Shown piece after piece: positions 1 to 8,092 of a stretch of 64,000 nucleotides of DNA (position 1 is its first letter; each line of letters opens with the position of its first letter). Both the position numbers and the translations under genes were made by a program. Origin of the DNA: Streptomyces rubrogriseus (GTDB lineage Bacteria > Actinomycetota > Actinomycetes > Streptomycetales > Streptomycetaceae); NCBI RefSeq assembly GCF_027947575.1, contig NZ_CP116256.1, positions 8,184,001 to 8,248,000 of the forward strand, read 5' to 3'. Under the pieces are notes generated by a model. It did not search any database. It saw nothing but the letters and a program-made list of their open reading frames with translations, and was not told the origin of the DNA.

Positions 1-1278
1 ATGGGCGCGGCGATGCGCCGGATCCACGTGGGCAACGCACTCAGCGCGTTCGGACTCGGCTTCACGGTCCCCTACCTGTACGTCTATGTGGCGCAGGTAC
101 GGGGACTGGGTTCTGTCACGGCGGGCCTCGTGCTCGCCGTCTTCGCCGTGGCCGCGCTGATCGTGCTGCCGTTCGCCGGGCGGGCCATCGTCCGCCGTGG
201 TCCGCTGCCGGTGCTGCTGGTCGCCCTGGTCACCGCCGCGCTCGGCGCGCTGAGCCTCGGGCTGTCGGCCTCGGCCGGCACCGTGCTGCTGTCCGCCGCC
301 GCGCTGGGGGCCGGGCAGGCCGTGATGCAGCCCGCGCTCGCGACGATGATCGTGGACTGCTCGACGACGGAGACCCGGTCGCGTGCCTTCGCGATGCAGT
401 TCTTCCTGCAGAACCTGGGGCTCGGCGTCGGCGGACTCATCGGCGGTCACCTGGTCGACACCACGAGCCCGTCGTCCTTCACGCTGCTGTTCGCCATCGA
501 GGCGGCGATGTTCCTGGTGCTGGTGGCCGTCATGGCGACGGTGCGGGTCCCGCGCGCGCCGCGGATCGAGGGGGCGCCGGGACAGGCCGGCGGCGGAAGC
601 TGGAAGCAGCTCCTGGGCAACCGCGCCATGGTGCAGCTGTGCGTCCTGGGCTTCGTGCTGTTCTTCGCCTGCTACGGGCAGTTCGAGTCGGGGCTGAGCG
701 CGTACGGCGTCGAGGCGGCCGGGATCTCCACGTCCGCGCTGGGGACCGCGCTGGCGGCGAACACGCTGATGATCGTGATCGCGCAGTTCGCGGTGCTGAA
801 GTTCGTGGAGCGGCGCAAGCGGTCCCGGGTCATCGCGTCCGTGGGGCTGATCTGGGCCGTGGCGTGGGCCGTGGCCGGGTACGCCGGGCTGGGGCACGGC
901 AGCCAGACGATGGCCACGGCCGCCTTCATCTCGACGTACGCGCTGTTCGGGCTGGGTGAGGCGATGCTGTCGCCGACGCTGGCGCCGCTGGTGGCGGACC
1001 TGGCGCCGACCGGTCTCGCCGGGCAGTACAACTCCGCCTTCGCCCTGGTGAAGCAGCTCGCGCTGGCGATCGGTCCGGCGGTCGGCGGGCCGCTCGGGGC
1101 GTCGCTGCACGCGCCGTACATCGTGGCGTTCCTGTTGTTCTCGCTGGGCATCACGGTGCTGGCGGTGCGGCTGGGGCGGCAGCTCACCGATGTACAGAAC
1201 CAGCCGTCGCTGGCCAGGAGCCGGGTGGTCACGCAGGGCGGGGCGCCGGCCGACGCCGTGGTGGCCGCGGAGGCGTGA
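1..1278 (+). CDS. MFS transporter (start possibly upstream of window)
   Basis: The 425-residue product is almost entirely hydrophobic segments, about 12, as expected for a major facilitator superfamily permease. The loop after the second membrane segment reads AGRAIVRRGPLPVLL, matching the position of MFS motif A. Such proteins exchange protons for drugs, sugars or metabolites across the cytoplasmic membrane. No substrate can be assigned. The reading frame is open from base 1, so the ATG at base 1 may be internal. The first helix starts within ten residues, which is short for the family. The ATG at 13 is another in-frame choice. The next gene is convergent. Confidence 0.85.
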   Translation: MGAAMRRIHVGNALSAFGLGFTVPYLYVYVAQVRGLGSVTAGLVLAVFAVAALIVLPFAGRAIVRRGPLPVLLVALVTAALGALSLGLSASAGTVLLSAAALGAGQAVMQPALATMIVDCSTTETRSRAFAMQFFLQNLGLGVGGLIGGHLVDTTSPSSFTLLFAIEAAMFLVLVAVMATVRVPRAPRIEGAPGQAGGGSWKQLLGNRAMVQLCVLGFVLFFACYGQFESGLSAYGVEAAGISTSALGTALAANTLMIVIAQFAVLKFVERRKRSRVIASVGLIWAVAWAVAGYAGLGHGSQTMATAAFISTYALFGLGEAMLSPTLAPLVADLAPTGLAGQYNSAFALVKQLALAIGPAVGGPLGASLHAPYIVAFLLFSLGITVLAVRLGRQLTDVQNQPSLARSRVVTQGGAPADAVVAAEA

Positions 1279-1332
1279 GCGGGCCGGGCCGGTAGCGGCG
1301 GGGCCGGGGTTCGTACCCGCTCCGCCGTCGGC

Positions 1333-2991
1333 TCAGGGCTTCTGCAGGACGAACTCGCACCAGACCGCCTTGCCGCCGCCCGGGGTGCGTCTGGACCCCC
1401 AGTTGGAGGCGATCGTCGCGACGATGGCGATGCCCCGGCCGGACTCGTCCCCCGGCTCCGCGCGGCGGCGTCGGGGCAGGTGGTCGTCGCCGTCGGTCAC
1501 CTCGATGATCAGGCGGCGGTCGGTACGGCGCAGCCGCAGCCGCATCGGCGGGGTGCCGTGCTGGAGGGAGTTGGCGACCAGTTCGCTGGTGGCCAGGACG
1601 CCGAGGTCGTGCAGCTCGGCGGGGAAGCGCCAGCTGGTGAGGACGCCGGAGGCGAAGGCACGCGCGCGCGGGGCCGCTTCCACGCCGCCGAGCAGTTCCA
1701 GGGCGGCGTTGCGGAACAGCTCCGCCTCGGCGCCCTTGCGGGCGGGGTGCTGGAGGACCAGGACGGCGACGTCGTCGTCGTGGTCCGGGGTGACGCCCGC
1801 CGAGCGGACCAGCCGGTCGCAGACCACCTGGGGCGTGCCGGTGGCGCCGGACAGGGCGCGCTCCAGGGCGGCGATGCCCTCGTCGAGGTCCTCGTCACGG
1901 CGTTCGACCAGGCCGTCGGTGTAGAGGACGGCCGTGGAGCCGGGGGGCAGGGCGATCGAGCCGGACGCGTGGATCCAGCCACCGGTGCCGAGCGGCGGGC
2001 CGGTGGGTTCGTCGGCGCGCTGGACGGTGCCGTCCTCGTCGCGGACCAGGATGGGGAGGTGGCCGGCGGACGCGTAGACCAGCCGGCCCTCGTTCGGGTC
2101 GTGGATGGCGTAGACGCAGGTGGCGATCTGGTTGGCGTCGATCTCTGCGGCGAGGCCGTCCAGGAGCTGGAGCACCTCGTGCGGGGGCAGGTCGAGGCGG
2201 GCGTAGGCCCTCACCGCCGTGCGGAGCTGACCCATGACGGCCGCCGCGCGGACGCCTCGGCCCATGACGTCGCCGATGACCAGGGCGGTGCGGCCGCCGC
2301 CGAGGGTGATCACGTCGTACCAGTCGCCGCCGACCGCGGCCTCGGTGCCGCCGGGGTGGTAGGTGGCGGCCACGCGCAGGTCGTCGGGCTCCTCCAGCTC
2401 CTGCGGGAGGAGGGAGCGCTGGAGGGTGACGGCGGTCTCGCGCTGGCTGCGTTCGCTCGCGCGCAGGCGGCCGGCGGCTTCGGCGTGGTCGGTGACGTCG
2501 GTCGCGAAGACGAGCACTCCGCGGCCGTCGCCGTTGTGTCCGGCGGTGACCGGGGTGCAGGTGAAGGTGTAGGAGCGGCCGTCCGGGGCCTTGCGGGACT
2601 TGAGGGTGCGGGGCCTGCCGCTGCGCTGGACCTGGTCCAGGAGCGGGAAGAGGCCCGGCTCGTCCAGCTCGGGGAGGGCTTCGCGGGCGCGGGCGCCGAG
2701 GTCGCGGATGCCGAAGGCGGCGACGTAGGCGTCGTTGACGTAGGCGAGGCGGTGTTCGGGGCCGTGCAGGAGGGCGACGAGGGCCGGGACGCGGCCGAGG
2801 ACGTCGCGGACGGGCAGTTCGTCGACGCTGGGGACGTCGGCGGCGAGCGGGGCCTCGTCGGCCAGCTGTTCGGCGCGGGCGGCGGGTACGGAGCCGTCCG
2901 CCCGCCGGTCCGGGGAGAGGGCCGTGTCGGTCCGCGCGGCGGCGCGGCGCTGTGTTCCGGGGAGTCGGGCGCTCCAGCGCGTGAAGTTCAC
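1333..2991 (-). CDS. PAS / PP2C (SpoIIE-type) phosphatase with C-terminal histidine-kinase-like ATPase
   Basis: Three domains are visible in about 552 residues. A PAS-like sensor comes first (LAYVNDAYVAAFGIRDLG, roughly residues 60-190). A SpoIIE/RsbU-type PP2C phosphatase follows, with metal-binding acidic residues in GGDWYDV, IGDVMGRG and YTDGLVERRDED. The C-terminal GHKL ATPase is of the RsbW anti-sigma kinase type (ATSELVANSLQHG and GRGIAIVATIASNWG). In Streptomyces such fusions act on anti-sigma-factor antagonists in partner-switching stress signalling. The partner is not in the window. I chose GTG at 2991 because GAGG and AAGGA lie just upstream. An in-frame ATG at 3132 would add a Pro/Arg-rich stretch that looks non-coding. 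Confidence 0.85.
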   Translation of the reverse strand: MNFTRWSARLPGTQRRAAARTDTALSPDRRADGSVPAARAEQLADEAPLAADVPSVDELPVRDVLGRVPALVALLHGPEHRLAYVNDAYVAAFGIRDLGARAREALPELDEPGLFPLLDQVQRSGRPRTLKSRKAPDGRSYTFTCTPVTAGHNGDGRGVLVFATDVTDHAEAAGRLRASERSQRETAVTLQRSLLPQELEEPDDLRVAATYHPGGTEAAVGGDWYDVITLGGGRTALVIGDVMGRGVRAAAVMGQLRTAVRAYARLDLPPHEVLQLLDGLAAEIDANQIATCVYAIHDPNEGRLVYASAGHLPILVRDEDGTVQRADEPTGPPLGTGGWIHASGSIALPPGSTAVLYTDGLVERRDEDLDEGIAALERALSGATGTPQVVCDRLVRSAGVTPDHDDDVAVLVLQHPARKGAEAELFRNAALELLGGVEAAPRARAFASGVLTSWRFPAELHDLGVLATSELVANSLQHGTPPMRLRLRRTDRRLIIEVTDGDDHLPRRRRAEPGDESGRGIAIVATIASNWGSRRTPGGGKAVWCEFVLQKP

Positions 2992-3173
2992 GAATCCTTG
3001 CCTCGTGTAGTTGTCGGCGGCCGGGGACCGGGGCGGGCCGGGGCGGCCCGGGCCCCGGGGGCCGCGCTGGGGCGAGCGGCGGCGCGCCCGCGGTGGTGGA
3101 CCAGTCTGGCAGGGTGCCCGCCTGGCCGACATCCGTCAGACGCCCCAGTGGCCGGGGGAGTTCCTGGGTCCGG

Positions 3174-4553
3174 TCAGGACGACCCCTTCGGGTTGTGCGG
3201 GGGCTCCTGAGAAGGCTTTCCACCGGCCGCGAGTTCGAACTCCGCCCGCGGATGTTCGAGTGAGCCCAGGGAGACGATCTCCCGTTTGAAGAGCCCGGCG
3301 ATCACCCATTCGGCCAGTACGCGCGCCTTCCGGTTGACGGTGGGGACGCGGCTGAGGTGGTAGGCGCGGTGCATGAACCACGCGGGGTAGCCCTTGAGCT
3401 TGCGTCCGTAGACGTGTGCGACGCCCTTGTGGAAGCCGAGGGAGGCGACGGAGCCCGCGTACCGGTGCGCGTACGTGTCGAGGGGCTCGCCGCGCAGGGC
3501 GTGGGTGACGTTGTCGCCGAGGACCCTGGCCTGGCGGACGGCGTGCTGGGCGTTGGGGGCGCAGGTCCGGCCGGGTTCCGCCGCGGTGACGTCGGGGACG
3601 GCGGCGGCGTCACCGGCCGCCCACGCGTGCGGGGCGCCGTCGACCGACAGGTGGGCGGTGCAGGCGAGCCGGCCGCGGTCGTCGAGGGGCAGGTCGGTGG
3701 CGGCGAGGACGGGGTGCGGCTTGACGCCGGCCGTCCAGACGACCGTACGGGTGGGGAAGCGGGAGCCGTCGCTGAGGACGGCGACGCGGTCGGCGCAGGA
3801 CTCGAGGCGGGTGTCCAGGCGTACGTCGATGTTGCGGCGGCGCAGTTCGGTGACCGTGTAGCGGCCCAGTTCCTCGCCGACCTCGGGCAGGACGCGGCCC
3901 GAGGCCTCGACGAGGATCCACTTCATGTCCTCGGGGGTGACGTTGTGGTAGTACCGCGCGGCGTAGCGGGCCATGTCCTCCAGCTCGCCGAGGGCCTCCA
4001 CGCCCGCGTAGCCGCCGCCGACGAAGACGAAGGTGAGGGCGGCGTCGCGGATGGCGGGGTCGCGGGTGGAGGAGGCGATGTCCATCTGTTCGAGGACGTG
4101 GTTGCGCAGGCCGATGGCCTCCTCGACGGTCTTGAAACCGACGCCGTGGTCGGCGAGTCCGGGGACGGGCAGGGTGCGCGAGACGGAGCCGGGGGCGAGG
4201 ACGAGTTCGTCGTAGGTCAGCCGGCGGGCGCCCGTCTTGGCCTCGTCGGTGGCGAGGGTGGTGACGGTGGCGGTGCGGGTCGTGTGGTCGATGGACCGGG
4301 CCTCGCCGACGACGACGTCGCACTGGCCGAGGACGCGGCGCAGGGGCACGACGACGTGCCGGGGGGAGATGGAACCGGCCGCCGCCTCGGGGAGGAACGG
4401 CTGATAGGTCATGTAGGCGTCGGGCGTGACGACCGTGATCTCGGCCTCGCCCCGCCGCAGTTCGCCCTTGAGATTCCGTTGCAGCCGCAGGGCCGTGTAC
4501 ATCCCGACGTAGCCACCGCCGACAACGAGAATGCGCGCACGTTCCTTCACCAT
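3174..4553 (-). CDS. ndh: type II NADH dehydrogenase (NDH-2)
   Basis: This is a single-subunit, FAD-dependent, non-proton-pumping NADH:quinone oxidoreductase peripheral to the membrane. The N terminus carries the FAD dinucleotide fold (ILVVGGGYVGMYTALRL). A second Rossmann motif for NADH sits mid-protein (FVFVGGGYAGVEALGEL), and the flavin-contacting WAAGDAAAVP lies near residue 320. The C-terminal part (YRFKREIVSLG-like amphipathic region) fits membrane association. The product is 459 residues from ATG 4553, directly before the FAD motif. GTG at 4586 is an alternative start. The gene is divergent from the TetR gene at 4928, with 374 bp between them. Confidence 0.88.
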   Translation of the reverse strand: MVKERARILVVGGGYVGMYTALRLQRNLKGELRRGEAEITVVTPDAYMTYQPFLPEAAAGSISPRHVVVPLRRVLGQCDVVVGEARSIDHTTRTATVTTLATDEAKTGARRLTYDELVLAPGSVSRTLPVPGLADHGVGFKTVEEAIGLRNHVLEQMDIASSTRDPAIRDAALTFVFVGGGYAGVEALGELEDMARYAARYYHNVTPEDMKWILVEASGRVLPEVGEELGRYTVTELRRRNIDVRLDTRLESCADRVAVLSDGSRFPTRTVVWTAGVKPHPVLAATDLPLDDRGRLACTAHLSVDGAPHAWAAGDAAAVPDVTAAEPGRTCAPNAQHAVRQARVLGDNVTHALRGEPLDTYAHRYAGSVASLGFHKGVAHVYGRKLKGYPAWFMHRAYHLSRVPTVNRKARVLAEWVIAGLFKREIVSLGSLEHPRAEFELAAGGKPSQEPPHNPKGSS

Positions 4554-4927
4554 CCCATGACGCACCCGGCGCTTGCGTTTGTCCACAGGCTCGTCAATTT
4601 GTGTGACCGGAGATCGTCGGGGCGCCCAGCCGCGGGAATCGACGTCGCACGGCGTGATCACGCAGGTCAGCGTGGGTGAGTGGGGGCTCGGAGGGCGGCA
4701 CATTCGGGGCGGGTGCGAGCCGTGCTCCGATCGGGGGGCGCTCCGTGCGGAACGTGCCCCTTCTGAATTGACTCCCGCTCAACTATGTTCTTTCCCACGG
4801 TGTGCAGGGGGATGTGCTCATGGGGTCCGCGACGGGCGGGCCGCGCAACCGGGCCCGTTCCACGCACTCCGGCTTTCGATGGCGGGGAGTGTCTCCGGGG
4901 GGAGACGTCATTACCGGGGGATTGTCT
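4554..4927. other. intergenic region between divergent ndh and TetR genes
   Basis: This 374-bp gap must hold both divergent promoters. A TTGACT hexamer lies at 4768-4773 but I could not pair it with a convincing -10. A short hairpin (GTCTCC, GGGG loop, GGAGAC) lies at about 4891-4906, just ahead of the TetR start. I looked for a Rex-type operator (TGTGAAC...) near ndh and did not find one. Confidence 0.5.
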
Positions 4928-5839
4928 ATGCATGTTCAGGATTCTCATTGGTCGTCCGCGTCGGCCGTCGCGCCCGGCGGTGCGATGAGTACGGCGGCGG
5001 GCGGCGCACGCGGGGACGCGGCACGGAGCGCGCCCTTGCGCGTGGACGCCCAGCGCAATCTGGAGCACGTGCTGCGCGCCGCGCGGGAGGTGTTCGGCGA
5101 GCTGGGGTACGGCGCGCCGATGGAGGACGTGGCGCGGCGCGCGCGGGTCGGTGTCGGCACGGTGTACCGGCGCTTTCCGAGCAAGGACGTGCTGGTGCGC
5201 CGGATAGCCGAGGAGGAGACGGCACGGCTGACCGACCAGGCCCGCACGGCGCTCGGACAGGAGGACGAGCCGTGGTCGGCCCTGTCCCGCTTCCTGCGGA
5301 CGTCGGTTGCCTCGGGCGCCGGCCGGCTGCTGCCGCCGCAGGTGCTGCGGGTCGGGGTGTCGGACGACGCCGGGGCCGACGGTGGCGTGGGCGGTTCCGG
5401 TGGAGCGGCCGCCGGTGATCCGCGGGTGCCGCAGCAGCGGATACAGCCGGGCACCGGCGAGCTGCGGCTGGTGTCCGAGGAGTCCGCCGCGGCCAGGGCG
5501 TCGGCCGCCGCCGTCGGAGGTACCGTCTCGGACGCCGCGGGCCCTGTCGCCACCTCTGCCACAGGACCTGCGGCAGGAGCTGTGGCAGGTTCCCTCGCGG
5601 GTTCTGTCGCGGGTTCCGTGGTCGGCGACGACGGTGCCGCGGCGCTGCTGGAGGTCGTGGGCCGGCTCGTGGAGCGGGCGCGCACGGCGGGTGAGCTGCG
5701 GCCCGACGTGTCGGTGTCGGACGTGCTGCTGGTCATAGCCACGGCGGCGCCCTCGCTGCCGGACCCGGCCCAGCAGGCGGCGGCCTCGACCCGGCTGCTG
5801 GACATCCTGCTGGAGGGGCTGCGGTCGCGGCCGGTGTGA
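4928..5839 (+). CDS. TetR-family transcriptional regulator with long Ala/Gly/Val-rich insertion
   Basis: The N-terminal DNA-binding domain is typical TetR: LEHVLRAAREVFGELGYGA, then a helix-turn-helix VARRARVGVGTVYRRFPSK near residues 35-85. The ligand-binding half is unusual. Between about residues 135 and 245 it carries a low-complexity insertion rich in Gly, Ala, Val and Ser, with GSVAG-like repeats, before the last helices resume (LLEVVGRLVERARTAGELRP). Length is 303 residues against a usual 190-220. ATG 4928 is preceded by GGGGGA at a good distance. Upstream in-frame starts exist at 4802 and 4820. The ligand and target are unknown. Its position suggests it could control itself or ndh. 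Confidence 0.82.
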   Translation: MHVQDSHWSSASAVAPGGAMSTAAGGARGDAARSAPLRVDAQRNLEHVLRAAREVFGELGYGAPMEDVARRARVGVGTVYRRFPSKDVLVRRIAEEETARLTDQARTALGQEDEPWSALSRFLRTSVASGAGRLLPPQVLRVGVSDDAGADGGVGGSGGAAAGDPRVPQQRIQPGTGELRLVSEESAAARASAAAVGGTVSDAAGPVATSATGPAAGAVAGSLAGSVAGSVVGDDGAAALLEVVGRLVERARTAGELRPDVSVSDVLLVIATAAPSLPDPAQQAAASTRLLDILLEGLRSRPV

Positions 5840-6020
5840 GACGCGGCGACGCCGTCGGGGCCCGTATCTCCTTCCCCGAACGGCTGAGCGTTATCACCGC
5901 GGCGCGTGAAGTCCGCACAGACGAGTGACGACCGGCACAGGGGGGTCCTGAACAAAAGCCAATATGGCACGCTGACCCGGTGTTCGGACTGGCTGGGCAG
6001 GTTGGCGGGGGCTTTCCGCG

Positions 6021-7697
6021 ATGAGTGTTGACGGGCGGGACGGTTCACTCGGTGACGGCGAGAGCGGTCCCGGTGACGTCGGGACCGGCGCGGGCCGGGG
6101 CGGCCGCACCGGGGACGGTGACGCCCGGGCGGGCGGCTCGCCGCAGGTGCCGGGCCAGGGCGGTCCGCCCCGTGCCGGGCGGGACGCCGCGCCCGTGGCG
6201 GACGGCGGCCGGGGCCTGGCCCGGGACGGCGGCCGCGAGGGTACCGGCGAGGACGAGCGCCCCGCGGGGACCGGCGTTCCGGCCCAGCGCGAGCTGCACG
6301 AGGACAGCGTCCTGCCGCCGCCGCGCGACCTGTACGACGACGGCATCCTGCCGCCGCCGCGCGAGCTTCCGGCGTCCGACGCCGAGCTGATCGGGCGGAT
6401 GCGCTCGGGCGACGACACGGCCTACGAGGAGCTGTACCGGCGCCACGCGGACGCGGTACGCCGGTATGCGCGCACCTGCTGCCGGGACGCCCACACCGCG
6501 GACGACCTCACCGCCGAGGTGTTCGCCCGCATGCTCCAGGCGGTGCGCGGCGGTTCGGGGCCCGAGCACGCCGTACGCGCCTACCTGCTCACCGCGGTCC
6601 GGCGGGTCGCCGCCGGCTGGACCCGGTCGGCCGGGCGGGAGCAACTCGTCGAGGACTTCGCGGTGTTCGCCGCGCAGGCCGCGCACACCGCGAAGGTGCC
6701 GGACGACGACACCCTGGAGCTGGGCGCCGACGTCCGCGCCATGCACGAGGCCGAGCAGTCGATGGCCATGCGGGCGTTCCGGTCGCTGCCGGAGCGGTGG
6801 CAGGCCGTGCTGTGGCACACCGAGGTCGAGGACGAGTCGCCGAGCGAGGTGGCCATGCTCTTCGGGCTGGACGCCAACGGCACCCGTGTCCTGGCCAGCC
6901 GCGCCCGCGAGGGGCTCAAGCAGGCCTACCTCCAGGCCCACGTCAGCGATGCCCTCGCCACCGACGAGGAGTGCGCCCGCTACGCCGACCAGCTCGGCAC
7001 GTACGCCCGCGGCAGGCTGCGCGTCCGGGCCGAACGCGGGCTGCGCAAGCACCTGGAGGAGTGCGCGAGGTGCCGGCTGGCGGCGACCCAGATCAAGGAG
7101 GTCGCGAGCGGCATTCCCGCCGTGGTGCCCGTCGCGGTCATCGGCTGGTTCGGTGTCGCCGGGTACGCGAAGGCCGCGGGGCTCATCGCCGGGGGCGCGG
7201 GCGCGGGTGCGGCGGGAGCCGCGGGCGCGGCGGCCGCGGCGAGCGGCGGTACGTCCGGCGGAGCGGGCGCCGGGGCCGGTGCGGCGGCCTCCGAGGGGCT
7301 GGGCGCGCCGGTGAAGGCGGGGATCGCGGCCGGTGTGGTCGCGGTGGCCGCAGCCGCGGCGCTGGCCCTGGCCCTCATCGGCGACGACACCCCGGACAAG
7401 GAGCCGCCGAAGGCCGCCCCGCCCGCCTCCTCACCGGTGGCGCAGCCCGCCCCGGACACCCCCACGCCCTCGACCCGACCGCCCCGGCCACCCGAACCGG
7501 TGGCGGCCCCAAGCCCACCCCCACCCCCACCCCGACACCGAAGCCCACCCCGAAACCGACCCCCACCCCCACCCCGACTCCCCCGCCGAAGCCGAAGCCG
7601 GAGCCGACCCCCACCCCGACACCTCCCCCGTCCCCTCCGTCCTCACCGCCACCCGTCCCGACCGTCTACCAGTGGAGCGAGCTGGCGTACGACGTGA
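6021..7697 (+). CDS. ECF sigma factor with zinc-finger and membrane domains (5' part of a frameshifted gene)
   Basis: After a Gly/Arg-rich N-terminal tail of about 115 residues come sigma region 2 (DAELIGRMRSGDDTAYEELY, residues ~120-180) and sigma region 4 (RSLPERWQAVLWHTEVEDE, ~245-305). A zinc-finger-like HLEECARC (HxxxCxxC, ~344-351), as in anti-sigma factors, follows. Then come hydrophobic segments (VVPVAVIGWFGVAGYA and GVVAVAAAAALALALIG) and a Pro/Thr-rich linker. The natural continuation is in the -1 frame from 7508 and encodes a carbohydrate-binding domain. As read, the frame runs on into an Arg/Pro-rich tail and stops at 7697. A -1 shift in CCCC at 7507-7510 gives one 690-residue protein spanning 6021-8092. 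Membrane-anchored ECF factors of this layout are known. The target promoters are unknown. Confidence 0.8.
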   Translation: MSVDGRDGSLGDGESGPGDVGTGAGRGGRTGDGDARAGGSPQVPGQGGPPRAGRDAAPVADGGRGLARDGGREGTGEDERPAGTGVPAQRELHEDSVLPPPRDLYDDGILPPPRELPASDAELIGRMRSGDDTAYEELYRRHADAVRRYARTCCRDAHTADDLTAEVFARMLQAVRGGSGPEHAVRAYLLTAVRRVAAGWTRSAGREQLVEDFAVFAAQAAHTAKVPDDDTLELGADVRAMHEAEQSMAMRAFRSLPERWQAVLWHTEVEDESPSEVAMLFGLDANGTRVLASRAREGLKQAYLQAHVSDALATDEECARYADQLGTYARGRLRVRAERGLRKHLEECARCRLAATQIKEVASGIPAVVPVAVIGWFGVAGYAKAAGLIAGGAGAGAAGAAGAAAAASGGTSGGAGAGAGAAASEGLGAPVKAGIAAGVVAVAAAAALALALIGDDTPDKEPPKAAPPASSPVAQPAPDTPTPSTRPPRPPEPVAAPSPPPPPPRHRSPPRNRPPPPPRLPRRSRSRSRPPPRHLPRPLRPHRHPSRPSTSGASWRTT

Positions 7698-8092
7698 GCG
7701 GCGACGGCACCGGTCCCGAGATGCGGCTGGCCGGAAGCAGCTGGGTGTGGCAGCGCTCCGACCTGTCGGTCGACGACGTGTCGTACGCACACGGCGTCAC
7801 CGTCAACGGACGCTCCTCGGTCACCATCGACCTCAACCGCGAGTGCTCGGCCTACGACGCGCTGGCCGGCGTCGACGACCTGACGATGAAGCTGGGCAAG
7901 GTCCACTTCTCGGTGTACGCGGACGACGTCCGGCTGTGGAACTCGGGGATGGTCAAAGGCGGGGACCCCGCGGTACCGGTCCACGTGGACATCACCGGAC
8001 GCGAGACGCTGCGGCTGGTGACCGAGCCGCACAGCCACTTCGACTCGTTGGCGCTCGCGGACTGGGCCCAGTCCCGCTTCACCTGCGCGTAG
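7508..8092 (+). CDS. NPCBM-like carbohydrate-binding domain (3' part of the frameshifted sigma-factor gene)
   Basis: This stretch has no start or ribosome site of its own. It begins with a Pro-Thr/Pro-Lys linker (KPTPTPTPTPKPTPKP) and then a globular domain of about 145 residues. The motifs SYAHGVTVNGRSSVTIDL, YDALAGVDD, HFSVYADDVRLWNSG and VHVDITGRETLRLV fit the NPCBM/NEW2 family, which binds sugars outside the cell. Joined to the upstream frame, it would be the extracellular sensor of a membrane sigma factor. The product ends at 8092, overlapping the tail of the convergent AfsR-like gene by 14 bp. It is listed separately because the frame change is present in the sequence as given. Confidence 0.7.
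   Translation, partial: PKPTPTPTPTPKPTPKPTPTPTPTPPPKPKPEPTPTPTPPPSPPSSPPPVPTVYQWSELAYDVSGDGTGPEMRLAGSSWVWQRSDLSVDDVSYAHGVTVNGRSSVTIDLNRECSAYDALAGVDDLTMKLGKVHFSVYADDVRLWNSGMVKGGDPAVPVHVDITGRETLRLVTEPHSHFDSLALADWAQSRFTCA

Noticed and set aside
4554..4700. Rex (redox) operator upstream of ndh
   Set aside because: TGTGACCGG near 4600 does not extend to the required inverted repeat.
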